Positions 32,181-41,111 of a stretch of 64,000 nt of DNA are shown in pieces. Within the stretch, counting starts at the first letter, position 1. Each line of letters begins with the position of its first letter. Source of the stretch: UMGS1498 sp900552335 (GTDB lineage: Bacteria; Bacillota_I; Bacilli_A; RF39; UBA660); NCBI GenBank assembly GCA_902477075.1, contig CABSFU010000003.1, forward strand, positions 1-64,000, written 5' to 3'. Position numbers and translations under genes: made by a program. The notes beneath the pieces are model-generated. The model was not told the DNA's origin. It did no database searches and worked only from the letters and a program-made list of their open reading frames with translations.

Positions 32181-33602
32181 CTAAATTGAAGATGGTGATT
32201 TTTTTATTGTTCCATCAATTTCTATGATCGAACAATTAGAAATATTAGTTTTCCTTTCTTTATAAAATCTTTCAATTGAATTTCCATTATCAATTTTAAT
32301 TATTACATAAAATGAGTATGTTGATTCATATCTTTTAACATATATTGGAAGTTGTTTATCATAGCCATGGATTAAATTGTTTTTACTCAATTTAAATTCA
32401 ACTAAAATCTTTTCCTTCATATTGTATATCACAAATTCTATTTGTCCATTACCAACCTTTGGTTCAAACGAATAATCATATAGTTTTAGTTGCTTTGCTA
32501 CCTCTAACACTATAATAAATAATCTATGACTTGTAACTTCTTTTCTAACATTACGCCTCTTTGTCTTTGAATCAATATAATAAAGCTCCTCATTTAAACC
32601 TAAATCTTCTATGCATTTCTTATAAACCAATAATAGTTTATTTATGAATTCATGTAATGAATTAGATGATTTCGTTAATTCTATAAAAACTTTTTTTTGT
32701 TCAAATACCTTTTCCCTTATCACATCTAGGTTGTTTACAAGTCCTAATGGGTCATGAGAATAATCATATATTTCCGCTTTTTTCATATTACCATCATAAA
32801 GCAGTTGATTCAACAATTCTTTATTTCCTAATAAACATTCACGCATTTTTTCCTTTTTAGTTTCATTTATAGTCGTAATATTGATATATGCTGTATTAAA
32901 AAAATCACATAAATACTCTTTGATCTTTTGATTGTATTCAGATATTGATTGTATATCATAGCCATTTAAAACATCCGGTATTTCACTCAATAAATCTGCT
33001 GGCAACAAAAACAATACTTTGTCATTTGGTCTTTTTAAAAACTTTAAACCATTTTCAGGATTTATATAATAATCTTTTATATCTAATTTCTCTATCATAT
33101 TGTTTGAAAATTGACATAAATCTTCATATATTATTCTACATATCATATCACTTATTCTATCAACCCCAATATTTTCTTGAACTAAAAATAATAATCTATA
33201 CATGGTTGGATCATCAATGTCTTGATTAACTATTTCTTTCAAAGTTAGCAAACAATTTTCTGCTGTTTTTCCTGTTAATCCATTACCATCAGTTGATTTC
33301 ATACTTGTTCCAAGACCAATTCCGCTTGGTTCTGGAAAATTGAAATGTTTTTTCACAGCTCTCCAATATATATCGTTACAATTAGTTTTTTTTAGAAGAT
33401 TTATAGTGGTTTGATAATGCTGTATAATCTTTTGCTTAGAATCTTTAAATTCGGATATTTCACATCCTGATAATAACTTTGGATTTAGGAATAATGGTGT
33501 ATCAAAATATACTAATGAATCCAGAATACCTAACTCCTCAAATTTTTCAGGTTTAATATTATAATAATCACTTATTTTTATTAATAAACTATCCTTATTC
33601 AT
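32181..33602 (-). CDS. Probable restriction endonuclease, PD-(D/E)XK type
   Basis: 473 aa, starting MNKDSLLIKISDYYNIKPEK. The C-terminal part carries a nuclease-like core: VGNGQIEFVIYN, then ILVEFKLSKNNLIHGYDKQL. This gives an acidic residue on one strand and E-x-K on the next, followed by a Gln in the following helix. The N-terminal 350 residues are mostly helical and not recognised. GAGGTGA precedes the ATG. It lies 27 bp downstream of the HNH gene, in the same apparent operon as the methyltransferase. Assignment as a restriction subunit is inferred from motif and context. Confidence 0.72.
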   Translation of the reverse strand: MNKDSLLIKISDYYNIKPEKFEELGILDSLVYFDTPLFLNPKLLSGCEISEFKDSKQKIIQHYQTTINLLKKTNCNDIYWRAVKKHFNFPEPSGIGLGTSMKSTDGNGLTGKTAENCLLTLKEIVNQDIDDPTMYRLLFLVQENIGVDRISDMICRIIYEDLCQFSNNMIEKLDIKDYYINPENGLKFLKRPNDKVLFLLPADLLSEIPDVLNGYDIQSISEYNQKIKEYLCDFFNTAYINITTINETKKEKMRECLLGNKELLNQLLYDGNMKKAEIYDYSHDPLGLVNNLDVIREKVFEQKKVFIELTKSSNSLHEFINKLLLVYKKCIEDLGLNEELYYIDSKTKRRNVRKEVTSHRLFIIVLEVAKQLKLYDYSFEPKVGNGQIEFVIYNMKEKILVEFKLSKNNLIHGYDKQLPIYVKRYESTYSFYVIIKIDNGNSIERFYKERKTNISNCSIIEIDGTIKKSPSSI

Positions 33603-33629
33603 AAAATTTCACCTCGTATATTTCAAATC

Positions 33630-35141
33630 TTATAATATACTATTATCTTGAAATATTTCTTGTCTCTTTGATAAAAAAGTTCTAGTTCTAGGAGTTAACA
33701 CTTCATCTGGTAATTTATCATTATATGTTATTAAATCAAAAAATATTTTGCTTTCCTCTGAGGCATCTAACTTTATAAGAATTTTCCCACTTTCAGAATC
33801 AAAACAATAATAGTTACTATCAAATAAACCATGATGATTACTACATAGCCATACTCCGTTATCACCAGAATTTGCAAGAACATACTTTTTGTAAAATAAT
33901 TCATTACGATGTTCATTGTTATTACCAATTAAGCCTCTCATTTCAGGTTTTGATATTATAGTATTAATTTCCTCCGATGTAGCATTCTTTATATTACCCA
34001 CTCCCCATAAATGTGCAGCTTCAAGGATATGCTCAATTTCACAACCACATAAATAACATTTTGTTTGAATACCTTTTTGTCTAATATTATTTTTAAATAA
34101 TTCCTGATTTCTTAATATATTATTACTTTTTGCTTTTTCGTATTGATTTTTTTCCCTTTCAAATTGATGTAATATTTCTTCTGATGTCTCATAATGTATA
34201 TCTAAATTGGCTTTTTTTATTAGCTTTAATACTGGTCCTGTAAAACCCGTTGATTGTTTATAATTTTCCTCACCCTCATTTAGATTATATAATTGCGTTC
34301 CAAATAAAAATTCCAAATCTTTATTTTCATTTTTTGCTAGTATAATTAATGTCCACATTGTAAAGAAGCTATCATAACCTTCTGCAGATAACGTCTTAAA
34401 AGTATAAATATACTTTTGAGTGGAAATAATATGTACGCCATCTTCATTTACTTCATCTTTTGTAATATCATAATTTTCATCAATACATTTTAAATATGAA
34501 GGAACATTTCCAATATTCTTTTTTGATAAATACAATATATCATTTGCAAATTTATTAAATGATATATACTTTATATCGTCATGTGCTTCTTCCATACTAA
34601 AGCCTAATTTTTCATATTCTTTAAATGATATTTCATCAAGATTTAATATATCAAATCCAATAGTTGCTAATTTTCTATAATTCATAAGATTAGATAAATT
34701 ATTAGCATAAGTTGTATTTGTATCTAATAAATAGAAATATAATTTAACATCTTCACCGCTATTTTTAGCATCATAATAGTATTCAAAAACTTTATTTAAC
34801 CCTTGAAATAAATATGTATTAGAGTGATAACCATCTTTACCATATACATACTTTCCACCTACGGTTTCAACTTCTTTCTTTTTATCTTCATCAAAATTTG
34901 TATTCGAAAAACCAATAATATACTTTAGTTTATTATTCTCAAAAACAGATATAGATCTATTATGCTTTTCAACAGACCTTTGAGATTGTATAGTTTCACC
35001 TGGTAATTCTTCAATTAATACTTTAATTTTATCAGGTTCAATATCAACATGGTCTTTTTTATATGCTCTTTTTATAGCATCTTTGTAAAATTTTTTATAT
35101 GTTTCATAATTACAATTAAATATTCTAGCAACTATTTCCAT
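33630..35141 (-). CDS. HNH endonuclease, probable restriction subunit
   Basis: 503 aa from the ATG at 35141 (GGAGGT 6 nt upstream). The C-terminal HNH domain has zinc-type CYLCGCEIEHILEAAHLWG and the later NGVWLCSNHHGLFDSNYY. The N-terminal 330 residues are of unknown type, presumably target recognition or dimerisation. Coupled to the methyltransferase (12-bp gap between stop and this ATG) and followed by the PD-(D/E)XK gene. Two nucleases after one double methyltransferase is notable. Could also act as a modification-dependent nuclease. Confidence 0.8.
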   Translation of the reverse strand: MEIVARIFNCNYETYKKFYKDAIKRAYKKDHVDIEPDKIKVLIEELPGETIQSQRSVEKHNRSISVFENNKLKYIIGFSNTNFDEDKKKEVETVGGKYVYGKDGYHSNTYLFQGLNKVFEYYYDAKNSGEDVKLYFYLLDTNTTYANNLSNLMNYRKLATIGFDILNLDEISFKEYEKLGFSMEEAHDDIKYISFNKFANDILYLSKKNIGNVPSYLKCIDENYDITKDEVNEDGVHIISTQKYIYTFKTLSAEGYDSFFTMWTLIILAKNENKDLEFLFGTQLYNLNEGEENYKQSTGFTGPVLKLIKKANLDIHYETSEEILHQFEREKNQYEKAKSNNILRNQELFKNNIRQKGIQTKCYLCGCEIEHILEAAHLWGVGNIKNATSEEINTIISKPEMRGLIGNNNEHRNELFYKKYVLANSGDNGVWLCSNHHGLFDSNYYCFDSESGKILIKLDASEESKIFFDLITYNDKLPDEVLTPRTRTFLSKRQEIFQDNSIL

Positions 35142-35153
35142 AAATACCTCCAA

Positions 35154-37031
35154 CTAATAATTTATTATTATTATTTCTTGTCTGTCCTGTCTATTTCGCA
35201 ATGTCATTTTATTATTTTTTATTACTTTATATCCGTTTTCTTTAATCCATTTTTTTAAACACTTATTTTCTATAGAATTTCTTGTCATCATGTTGGAAAG
35301 CATAAATTTAATGCCTTTCTTATGAAGTCGAGTTAAAAAATCCAATAATTCTTTTTCTTGCATTTCATCCCAACCATTAAAACCTCTTTTGCCATCATTA
35401 TAAGCTCCACACGAATTCAAATAAGGTGGATCACAATATACAAAATCTCCTTTTCCTATATCTTTTTCAAATTTTCTATAATCCATCGATTTAAAAACAA
35501 TATTCATACTTTTTGTTTTTATAGAATATGAAACTAGTTTTTCCAACATTTCTTGATTATAACCAGAATTACCACAAGGATTATTAAATTCTAATCTATT
35601 ATTAAATCTTATTTGATGTTCAAAACCATAACAAATTAATAAATATAAGTCCAAAGGATTTCGTGAACCTTTTTCCAATGCGTTATACTTATCTCTAAAT
35701 AAATTATAAGCATTTTTATTCTTTTTCTCCAAGTTATATTTTTTTATAGTTTTTTCGATATAATTATAGGTTGTAAAAAATTGATCATGTGTTATTTTTT
35801 CAAGTAAATCCCTAACAACCCAATTAATATCATTATAAACAACTTTGTCTGCCTTTGCATTTATTGATACTGTTCCACCGCCGCCAAACAAATCATAAAA
35901 AGTATTAATTGTTTTAGGAAAATTATTTTTCAACATGGGAATAATTTGCCATTTACCACCTATATAATTTAACGGAGAAATGTAACTTGTGTTAAAATCT
36001 TTTTCTATATAAAATAACCACTCATAATGTTCTTTATTTTTCGTATTATTTTTTATTTCTTTATTTACTGCTCTTGTACTTTTATATTTTACGAAACTAA
36101 TTTTTTTAAATTCATAAGTTCCTTCCTTTGCGTATCTCTTCAAAACCTTTTCAATAAATTCTTTAGACATAATCCCTGCATCACTATAGCTAAAAATAAT
36201 ATGTTTGAAATTGGCATTAGCTATCAATTTTTCAAACTCTTCATGAACATAACCTTTTTTACACCATTTCGATATTTGATTTCCATTATCCCTATGTGCA
36301 CCTACACCATGAGTTTCAGGACTATCATTTTTTGCAATTGTTTCAAGTACATGATATTGGCTAATATATTGAGTTGGTGTGTAAGGGGGATCTAAATATA
36401 AAATATCACCATTTATTTTAGTTATTAAATCATTAACATCCTCAATATATACTTCATTTTGATACTTTGCATTTGGTAAGGATTCCAATGGAATAAACTC
36501 CATTTTTTTTACCGCTCTTGGATCCCATATTTTCAAATAAGCAGAATAAACACCTGCAACATTTGAAACTTTGCTAACACTTTCCAATAGACTTCCTATT
36601 AAATAATACTTTTCATATTCATTTATTTTTTTTTCATCAAACCATATATCTATAGTATTTCTAATAAAATCTATCAATTTTGCATTTTCATCAGAAAAGT
36701 ACTGTCTACCAGAAATAGTAGGTGCAAAATTATTATAACAAAAACCTGTAGTATAATCATTCGTATTAACACTATTAAAATAATCAAACGGATTAAAGCC
36801 AAGTTCTTTAAAAAACTCTTTATTATATTTCAATTTGCCATTAGATATTACATATGAAAAATACAAAGTATCATTTGCCAATATTTCATATCTATCTTTA
36901 AAATGGTCTCCTACAGCGCAAGTTCCAGAAAACATATCACAAAAAACAAGCCCTTTTTTATCTAGCCCTTTCCTCCTAATTAAGTTATCTAAATTGTCTA
37001 ATAATTTTGCTTTATTACCAATGTACCTCAT
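35154..37031 (-). CDS. Two-domain DNA adenine-N6 methyltransferase (M.FokI-like architecture)
   Basis: 625 aa from the ATG at 37031 (GGAGG upstream). Two D12-class methyltransferase domains in tandem. First: motif I DMFSGTCAVGDHF and motif IV DPPYTPTQY (214-217). Second: LNYIGGKWQIIPML, motif I DLFGGGGTVS and DPPYLNS (534-537). M.FokI and M.StsI are built in this way, each domain methylating one strand of an asymmetric site. This suggests type IIS-like protection of an asymmetric recognition sequence. Both catalytic motifs look intact. Followed by two nuclease genes. Confidence 0.92.
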   Translation of the reverse strand: MRYIGNKAKLLDNLDNLIRRKGLDKKGLVFCDMFSGTCAVGDHFKDRYEILANDTLYFSYVISNGKLKYNKEFFKELGFNPFDYFNSVNTNDYTTGFCYNNFAPTISGRQYFSDENAKLIDFIRNTIDIWFDEKKINEYEKYYLIGSLLESVSKVSNVAGVYSAYLKIWDPRAVKKMEFIPLESLPNAKYQNEVYIEDVNDLITKINGDILYLDPPYTPTQYISQYHVLETIAKNDSPETHGVGAHRDNGNQISKWCKKGYVHEEFEKLIANANFKHIIFSYSDAGIMSKEFIEKVLKRYAKEGTYEFKKISFVKYKSTRAVNKEIKNNTKNKEHYEWLFYIEKDFNTSYISPLNYIGGKWQIIPMLKNNFPKTINTFYDLFGGGGTVSINAKADKVVYNDINWVVRDLLEKITHDQFFTTYNYIEKTIKKYNLEKKNKNAYNLFRDKYNALEKGSRNPLDLYLLICYGFEHQIRFNNRLEFNNPCGNSGYNQEMLEKLVSYSIKTKSMNIVFKSMDYRKFEKDIGKGDFVYCDPPYLNSCGAYNDGKRGFNGWDEMQEKELLDFLTRLHKKGIKFMLSNMMTRNSIENKCLKKWIKENGYKVIKNNKMTLRNRQDRQEIIIINY

Positions 37032-37059
37032 ATTATCCTCCACTACTTGTTTTCTTCAC

Positions 37060-37896
37060 TTAAAATAACTCTTCAACAATTAAATATTGTGAATGTAAAT
37101 TATTATTTTTACCCAATAATAAATTTTCATAAAACTTAACTAAATATCTACTGTCTTCTTTTATATTTAAATAGTTATTAAAATAATTACTTCTAACTAG
37201 CGCATTTCTAAAATAAACAGATTTATCTTTAAATAAAGTATTATTCACATTATAGCCTAGACTAATTAAGTATTTTTCAATAAATAGAGCTGTTGTTCTA
37301 GTATTTCCTTCTCTAAAAGGATGTACTTGCCATATACTAGATGAAAACTTAGTAATATTATTTATTACTTCTACAAAACTCATATCTTTATAATTTTTTT
37401 CTTTTTCTAAAGATATATCATATTCTAATGATTCTTTTAATGTCTTACAATCACCATAAGCAACTGAATCATTATTAAGTATTTTTTCATGTTTAGAAAA
37501 ATCTATTTTTCTAAATTCACCGGCAAATTCATAAACATCTTGAAATAAATATTTATGAATATATTTTAAATAATCTACAGACAACTCAAAATTATCAATT
37601 TGTAATAATTCAACAATTCTTGTAGATACAAAATCACACTCTAATTCATTATGATTTAATTCTTGTTTTTTATCTTTTTCAATGTAGTATTCTCTTAATT
37701 CTTCTTCTACTTGTTTAATGGTTAAATTACCACTAACATTTTCTCCTAACAATTTTTCTAAATATTTAGAAGGTTTTAAATTATCTACTTCTTGAAGACC
37801 TATAGCCATATCCCACTCAAGTTGTTTTACATAGTCTTTTGGTTTAGTTTCTTCTGTATATTCAATGTTACTTGAATCCAATTCTTTTTCACTCAT
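37060..37896 (-). CDS. Fic/DOC family protein (AMPylase-type)
   Basis: 278 aa. Fic motif HPFREGNTRT at 192-201, complete including catalytic His. A Fic-type N-terminal helix bundle has DYLKYIHKYLFQDVYEFAGE. Residues 55-72 (GNLTIKQVEEELREYY) resemble the antitoxin-type region seen in single-chain Fic proteins. A clear inhibitory (S/T)xxxE(G/N) motif is not obvious. AGGAGG precedes the ATG. Transferring AMP or another nucleotide to a target is the family activity. It follows an AbiEi-like gene by 12 bp, suggesting a regulator-toxin pair at the head of the restriction operon. Confidence 0.9.
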   Translation of the reverse strand: MSEKELDSSNIEYTEETKPKDYVKQLEWDMAIGLQEVDNLKPSKYLEKLLGENVSGNLTIKQVEEELREYYIEKDKKQELNHNELECDFVSTRIVELLQIDNFELSVDYLKYIHKYLFQDVYEFAGEFRKIDFSKHEKILNNDSVAYGDCKTLKESLEYDISLEKEKNYKDMSFVEVINNITKFSSSIWQVHPFREGNTRTTALFIEKYLISLGYNVNNTLFKDKSVYFRNALVRSNYFNNYLNIKEDSRYLVKFYENLLLGKNNNLHSQYLIVEELF

Positions 37897-37908
37897 TTAA
37901 TTAACCTC

Positions 37909-38490
37909 CTATCTCACTGCATAATCTACTAAAGTTCTAACTTTTTCATATATATTAAATACTTTAGAATACTCTAATAATTTATCTATATCTTTTTCAC
38001 TGTTATTAAAATAATCATGTAATATATTATTTTGTAATTCTAAATCAAAATAATCATTTTTTAGCATATCACATATGCATCTTTCAGCATTATATATTTT
38101 AATTGGATTATTAAACATATTATTAATTTCAATAATTCCAATATCATAGTATTTATCTGCAACATAATGCACTTTATAATTGCTTAATACTCTTTTCTTA
38201 CTATTAACAGTTATTTCTATTTGTTCTGGTAATTCTTTAATTAAACCTAACATACTTAATGCTGTCTTATATGAATATATAGCATCAGGATATCTTTTTT
38301 GAAAAACATATTCATCATCAACAAATATATTGCTATCAATATATAAACCATGTGAAACTTTATTAATTAAACCATTATCAACATATTTCTTTATTAATGG
38401 TTTACTAATATTTAGTTTTAAAAAATCTGATGTAGACATATATCCATGATTAGCATCTAAAAACTGTTTAATTTTATCTTCATTAGTCAT
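37909..38490 (-). CDS. AbiEi-like transcriptional regulator / antitoxin
   Basis: 193 aa from the ATG at 38490. N-terminal winged helix with DKIKQFLDANHGYMSTSDFL, INKVSHGLYIDSNIFVDDEY, and a C-terminal region with YSYKTALSMLGLIKELPEQI, all typical of AbiEi_4-type antitoxins that repress AbiEii toxin operons. Here no AbiEii nucleotidyltransferase follows; a Fic gene does. The tandem hairpins at 38609-38658 are upstream. It probably autoregulates the operon. Confidence 0.82.
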   Translation of the reverse strand: MTNEDKIKQFLDANHGYMSTSDFLKLNISKPLIKKYVDNGLINKVSHGLYIDSNIFVDDEYVFQKRYPDAIYSYKTALSMLGLIKELPEQIEITVNSKKRVLSNYKVHYVADKYYDIGIIEINNMFNNPIKIYNAERCICDMLKNDYFDLELQNNILHDYFNNSEKDIDKLLEYSKVFNIYEKVRTLVDYAVR

Positions 38491-38608
38491 AGAATCACCA
38501 TTTACTTTCATAACAACATTATATCATTTTATTATATTTGAGTAAATAAAATTTACACAATAAAAATAATAAATTTTCAGTAACTGTCAGATACTAATTA
38601 TATGAGTC

Positions 38609-38658
38609 TTAGGGATACTCCCTAACAAGCATTAAAGGGTGTGTCAACACCATGCTTG
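38609..38658. repeat. Two adjacent strong hairpins upstream of the AbiEi-like gene
   Basis: TTAGGGA-TAC-TCCCTAA (38609-38625), directly followed by CAAGCAT (38626-38632) pairing with ATGCTTG (38652-38658) with an inner GGTGT/ACACC stem. They lie in a 367-bp gene-free gap (38491-38857) in an otherwise featureless A+T-rich stretch. There is no T-run on either side, so simple terminators are unlikely. Candidates: operator DNA, structured 5' UTR, or an origin/oriT remnant. Confidence 0.6.
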
Positions 38659-38857
38659 ATATATTATACAAGACTAGTAAGTTACCTCTTGTAAGTGGTG
38701 TAATTTTTTTATTTTTTCTCAATGTTTTTTTCAAAAAATACTATTAATTTTTATAAAAAATAGCCACAAATTTTAACAAAATCCCATAAAAAAATGCAAA
38801 AACATTAAATATAATTAATCAAATATTTTCGCATTTTTCTTTAAAACAGGTAAATTT

Positions 38858-39139
38858 TTATTTTCTAGGCAAGCTTAATAAATTATCCGATGTTGTAGTA
38901 TTAGGTGTACTTTTAACATACTTTTCACCGTTAGAACTTATTGCAGGTATTACATATGGACCATAATTTGATCCTACAGTAATACTTTTAGGATTCGACT
39001 TTACATAATCATGAATAATAGCTTTTTTATACCAGCCATCTTTACTATTAGAAAGATATATTTGATCAATTTCTAGCAAGCTATTTGAATATGCACATCC
39101 ATTTTTCATTTTAATTGCTGTTGCAATAAAAGTAGACAT
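38858..39139 (-). CDS. DUF3892 domain protein
   Basis: 93 aa from the ATG at 39139 (AAAGGAGG upstream). Begins MSTFIATAIKMKNGCAYSNS. It ends with the DUF3892 signature KSTPNTTTSDNLLSLP, preceded by GPYVIPAISSNGEKYV. The family is common on Firmicute mobile elements and its function is unknown. A short predicted RNA gene is divergent from it. Confidence 0.85.
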   Translation of the reverse strand: MSTFIATAIKMKNGCAYSNSLLEIDQIYLSNSKDGWYKKAIIHDYVKSNPKSITVGSNYGPYVIPAISSNGEKYVKSTPNTTTSDNLLSLPRK

Positions 39140-39166
39140 ATTTCCTCCTTTCTGTTTCTTCAAATG

Positions 39167-39246
39167 TTGCACTTTGAGATAAAATATGCTACAATTACTA
39201 CAGGTGTCGGGCCTATAGTTTCACATTCGCTGAAACTATTTTTTTA
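39167..39246 (+). ncRNA. Predicted very short RNA: promoter, about 45-nt transcript, terminator
   Basis: TTGCAC (39167-39172), 17-bp spacer, TACAAT (39190-39195). Transcription should start near 39202 and stop at a textbook terminator: ATAGTTTCA (39215-39223), 7-nt loop, TGAAACTAT (39231-39239), T7. Between start and hairpin lies only GGTGTCGGGCC. No ORF fits. The RNA is divergent from the DUF3892 gene. Confidence 0.55.
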
Positions 39247-39386
39247 TACAAGAACTCATATACGTAAAATACTTCTCAAATACCCTTGTATGCATTCATT
39301 ATATATCAATATGCATATTTTGTCAAGATTTAAGTCATTTTTAACTATTAAAATATATTTTTGAATACACATTTACATTTATTCAA

Positions 39387-39445
39387 AATATTATTAGTCT
39401 TTTTTGACTAATAATATTGACTTTTGTAGTATAAGATTATATAAT
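39387..39445 (+). promoter_or_regulatory. Promoter and palindromic operator of the AAA ATPase gene
   Basis: TTGACT (39417-39422) and TATAAT (39440-39445) with a 17-bp spacer. A perfect 13-bp inverted repeat, AATATTATTAGTC / GACTAATAATATT with a T6 centre (39387-39418), ends on the -35, as expected of a repressor site. Confidence 0.72.
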
Positions 39446-39462
39446 CATTTTGAGGTGTAATT

Positions 39463-40698
39463 ATGCTTTTAAATATTAAGATAGACAACTATAAAGGTTT
39501 AAGTAATAATATTAATATTTCTTGTATTGCATCAAATAAAATTAAACATTCTAATAATGATATTTCGAAAATTTCTGAAAAAACAAAGATATTAAAAAAT
39601 ATATGCATAATTGGTAGTAACGCAAGTGGTAAAACAAGTATATTAAATGCTATAGAAACTGTGCAAGATTTTCTTTTGTTTCCTCATAGGAAAAGTATTT
39701 CGAATAACAAAGATTTTGATAGTTTTATAAAAAGAATGACACCAGAAGAATTAAAAAAATTTTTAATAGATATAAATACTTTAAAGCTTGGAGAACAAAA
39801 TAATCTTCGTTCTAAAGATAAAAGTACTATAGTTTTAGAATTATTTATACCAAAAAGAAAAAATAATATTTCAGGTATATATACTTATACATTAATGTAC
39901 AAAAGCAATTATAAGGAATCCGGCGTTTTATTAGAAAAATTAGAATATAAAAAAAATTTTGACAGTAAGAAAAATGAAGTTATCTGTTTAGCAAATAATA
40001 TTATTGAAAGTGAAATAACTACTACTTTGTTATACCAAAACAACAATAGTAAAAATCAAGAAAAAAATATTGATGATAGAATTAAGTATTATAATACATT
40101 TTTTAACGAAATGATAAAGCATGTATCGTATTTGGATGGTAGTGAAGGTGTAGATTTGCTTGAAGCCTTTAATAAACATGGTAATAAGTTTATTGAACTA
40201 TGTAACATTGCAGATGATAAAATAATTGATGTTACACTTGATGAAAATGAAAAAAAACCAAAAATCTTATTTTGGAATTCAAAAAAAACTTTCTTAACTT
40301 TTCCTCAATTATCAAACGGAACTAGAAAAATATTAGTTATAGGATCTATTATTCTAGATGCATTAGAAAAAAATAATTTATTGCTTATTGATGAAATAGA
40401 ATTAAGCCTTCACCCAACACTAGTAAATTTTTTAATAAATTTAAATTCTTCAAAGGATTTTAATCATTTTTCTCAATTGATATTTACAACACATTCTCCA
40501 TTTGTTGCCTTTTCTATGACAAATGATCAATTATATTATATTAATAATAAAAATAACAATTATTATATATCTAGTATAAGTAACGCTATAAAAAACAATA
40601 TAATTACAAAAGATAAAAATCCTGAAAAAGCTTGGATTGAAGATTTGTTAATTAAAAATCCCGATTTAAATAAAATAAAACATTTTTTAAATAATTAA
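39463..40698 (+). CDS. AAA_21-type ATPase (OLD/AbiLi-like)
   Basis: 411 aa. Walker A GSNASGKTSIL near 51-61, signature-like LSNGTRKILVIGSIIL, Walker B LLLIDEIELSLHPTLV, and switch FTTHSPFVAFS. These are SMC/ABC-type ATPases common in abortive-infection and other defence loci. No partner gene follows directly; the TOPRIM nuclease domain of OLD is absent. Own promoter and operator (39387-39445) and terminator; opposite strand to the rest of the cargo. Confidence 0.88.
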   Translation: MLLNIKIDNYKGLSNNINISCIASNKIKHSNNDISKISEKTKILKNICIIGSNASGKTSILNAIETVQDFLLFPHRKSISNNKDFDSFIKRMTPEELKKFLIDINTLKLGEQNNLRSKDKSTIVLELFIPKRKNNISGIYTYTLMYKSNYKESGVLLEKLEYKKNFDSKKNEVICLANNIIESEITTTLLYQNNNSKNQEKNIDDRIKYYNTFFNEMIKHVSYLDGSEGVDLLEAFNKHGNKFIELCNIADDKIIDVTLDENEKKPKILFWNSKKTFLTFPQLSNGTRKILVIGSIILDALEKNNLLLIDEIELSLHPTLVNFLINLNSSKDFNHFSQLIFTTHSPFVAFSMTNDQLYYINNKNNNYYISSISNAIKNNIITKDKNPEKAWIEDLLIKNPDLNKIKHFLNN

Positions 40699-40733
40699 TA
40701 AAAAGATTCAGTTTAGTTTGAATCTTTTTTTGT
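40699..40733 (+). terminator. Terminator after the AAA ATPase gene
   Basis: AAAAGATTCA, loop, TTGAATCTTTTTTT. The A-run at its start may also serve the convergent 116-aa gene. Confidence 0.75.
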
Positions 40734-41084
40734 TTAATAATATTTTTCCAGTTTTAATGGATTTCTACCAGTGATTTTTAGATTATATTTTATATTTAAT
40801 ATCTTTTCTATGGATGGAATTATAACATCAATATCGCATCTACAATTAAAAATATCTACTGCAGAATTGATATGATTATATAATTTACTATCATCTAAGC
40901 AACTTCTTGAATAACTATTTGCAATATAAAATGCTACTGCATCTGGTATTACATATCTAATCATATACTCTTCAAAATTATCATAGAAAGGTAAATACTT
41001 TTCTTGAAATTCTTCATTAGATATATTTCCTTCATCCATTAATTCTTTTTCTTTTGTGTAACTCATATTATAACTAATCTCCAT
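40734..41084 (-). CDS. Unknown 116-aa cargo protein
   Basis: Begins MEISYNMSYTKEKELMDEGN; the start could be the ATG at 41066 instead. Acidic N-terminus, then FNCRCDIDVIIPSIEKILNI near the end. No recognised domain. First gene inside the right end of the element, pointing to the interior. The 28-bp gap to the truncated amidase end contains no terminator. Confidence 0.65.
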   Translation of the reverse strand: MEISYNMSYTKEKELMDEGNISNEEFQEKYLPFYDNFEEYMIRYVIPDAVAFYIANSYSRSCLDDSKLYNHINSAVDIFNCRCDIDVIIPSIEKILNIKYNLKITGRNPLKLEKYY

Positions 41085-41111
41085 TTCTTAATATAATTTT
41101 GGCTTTAATTG

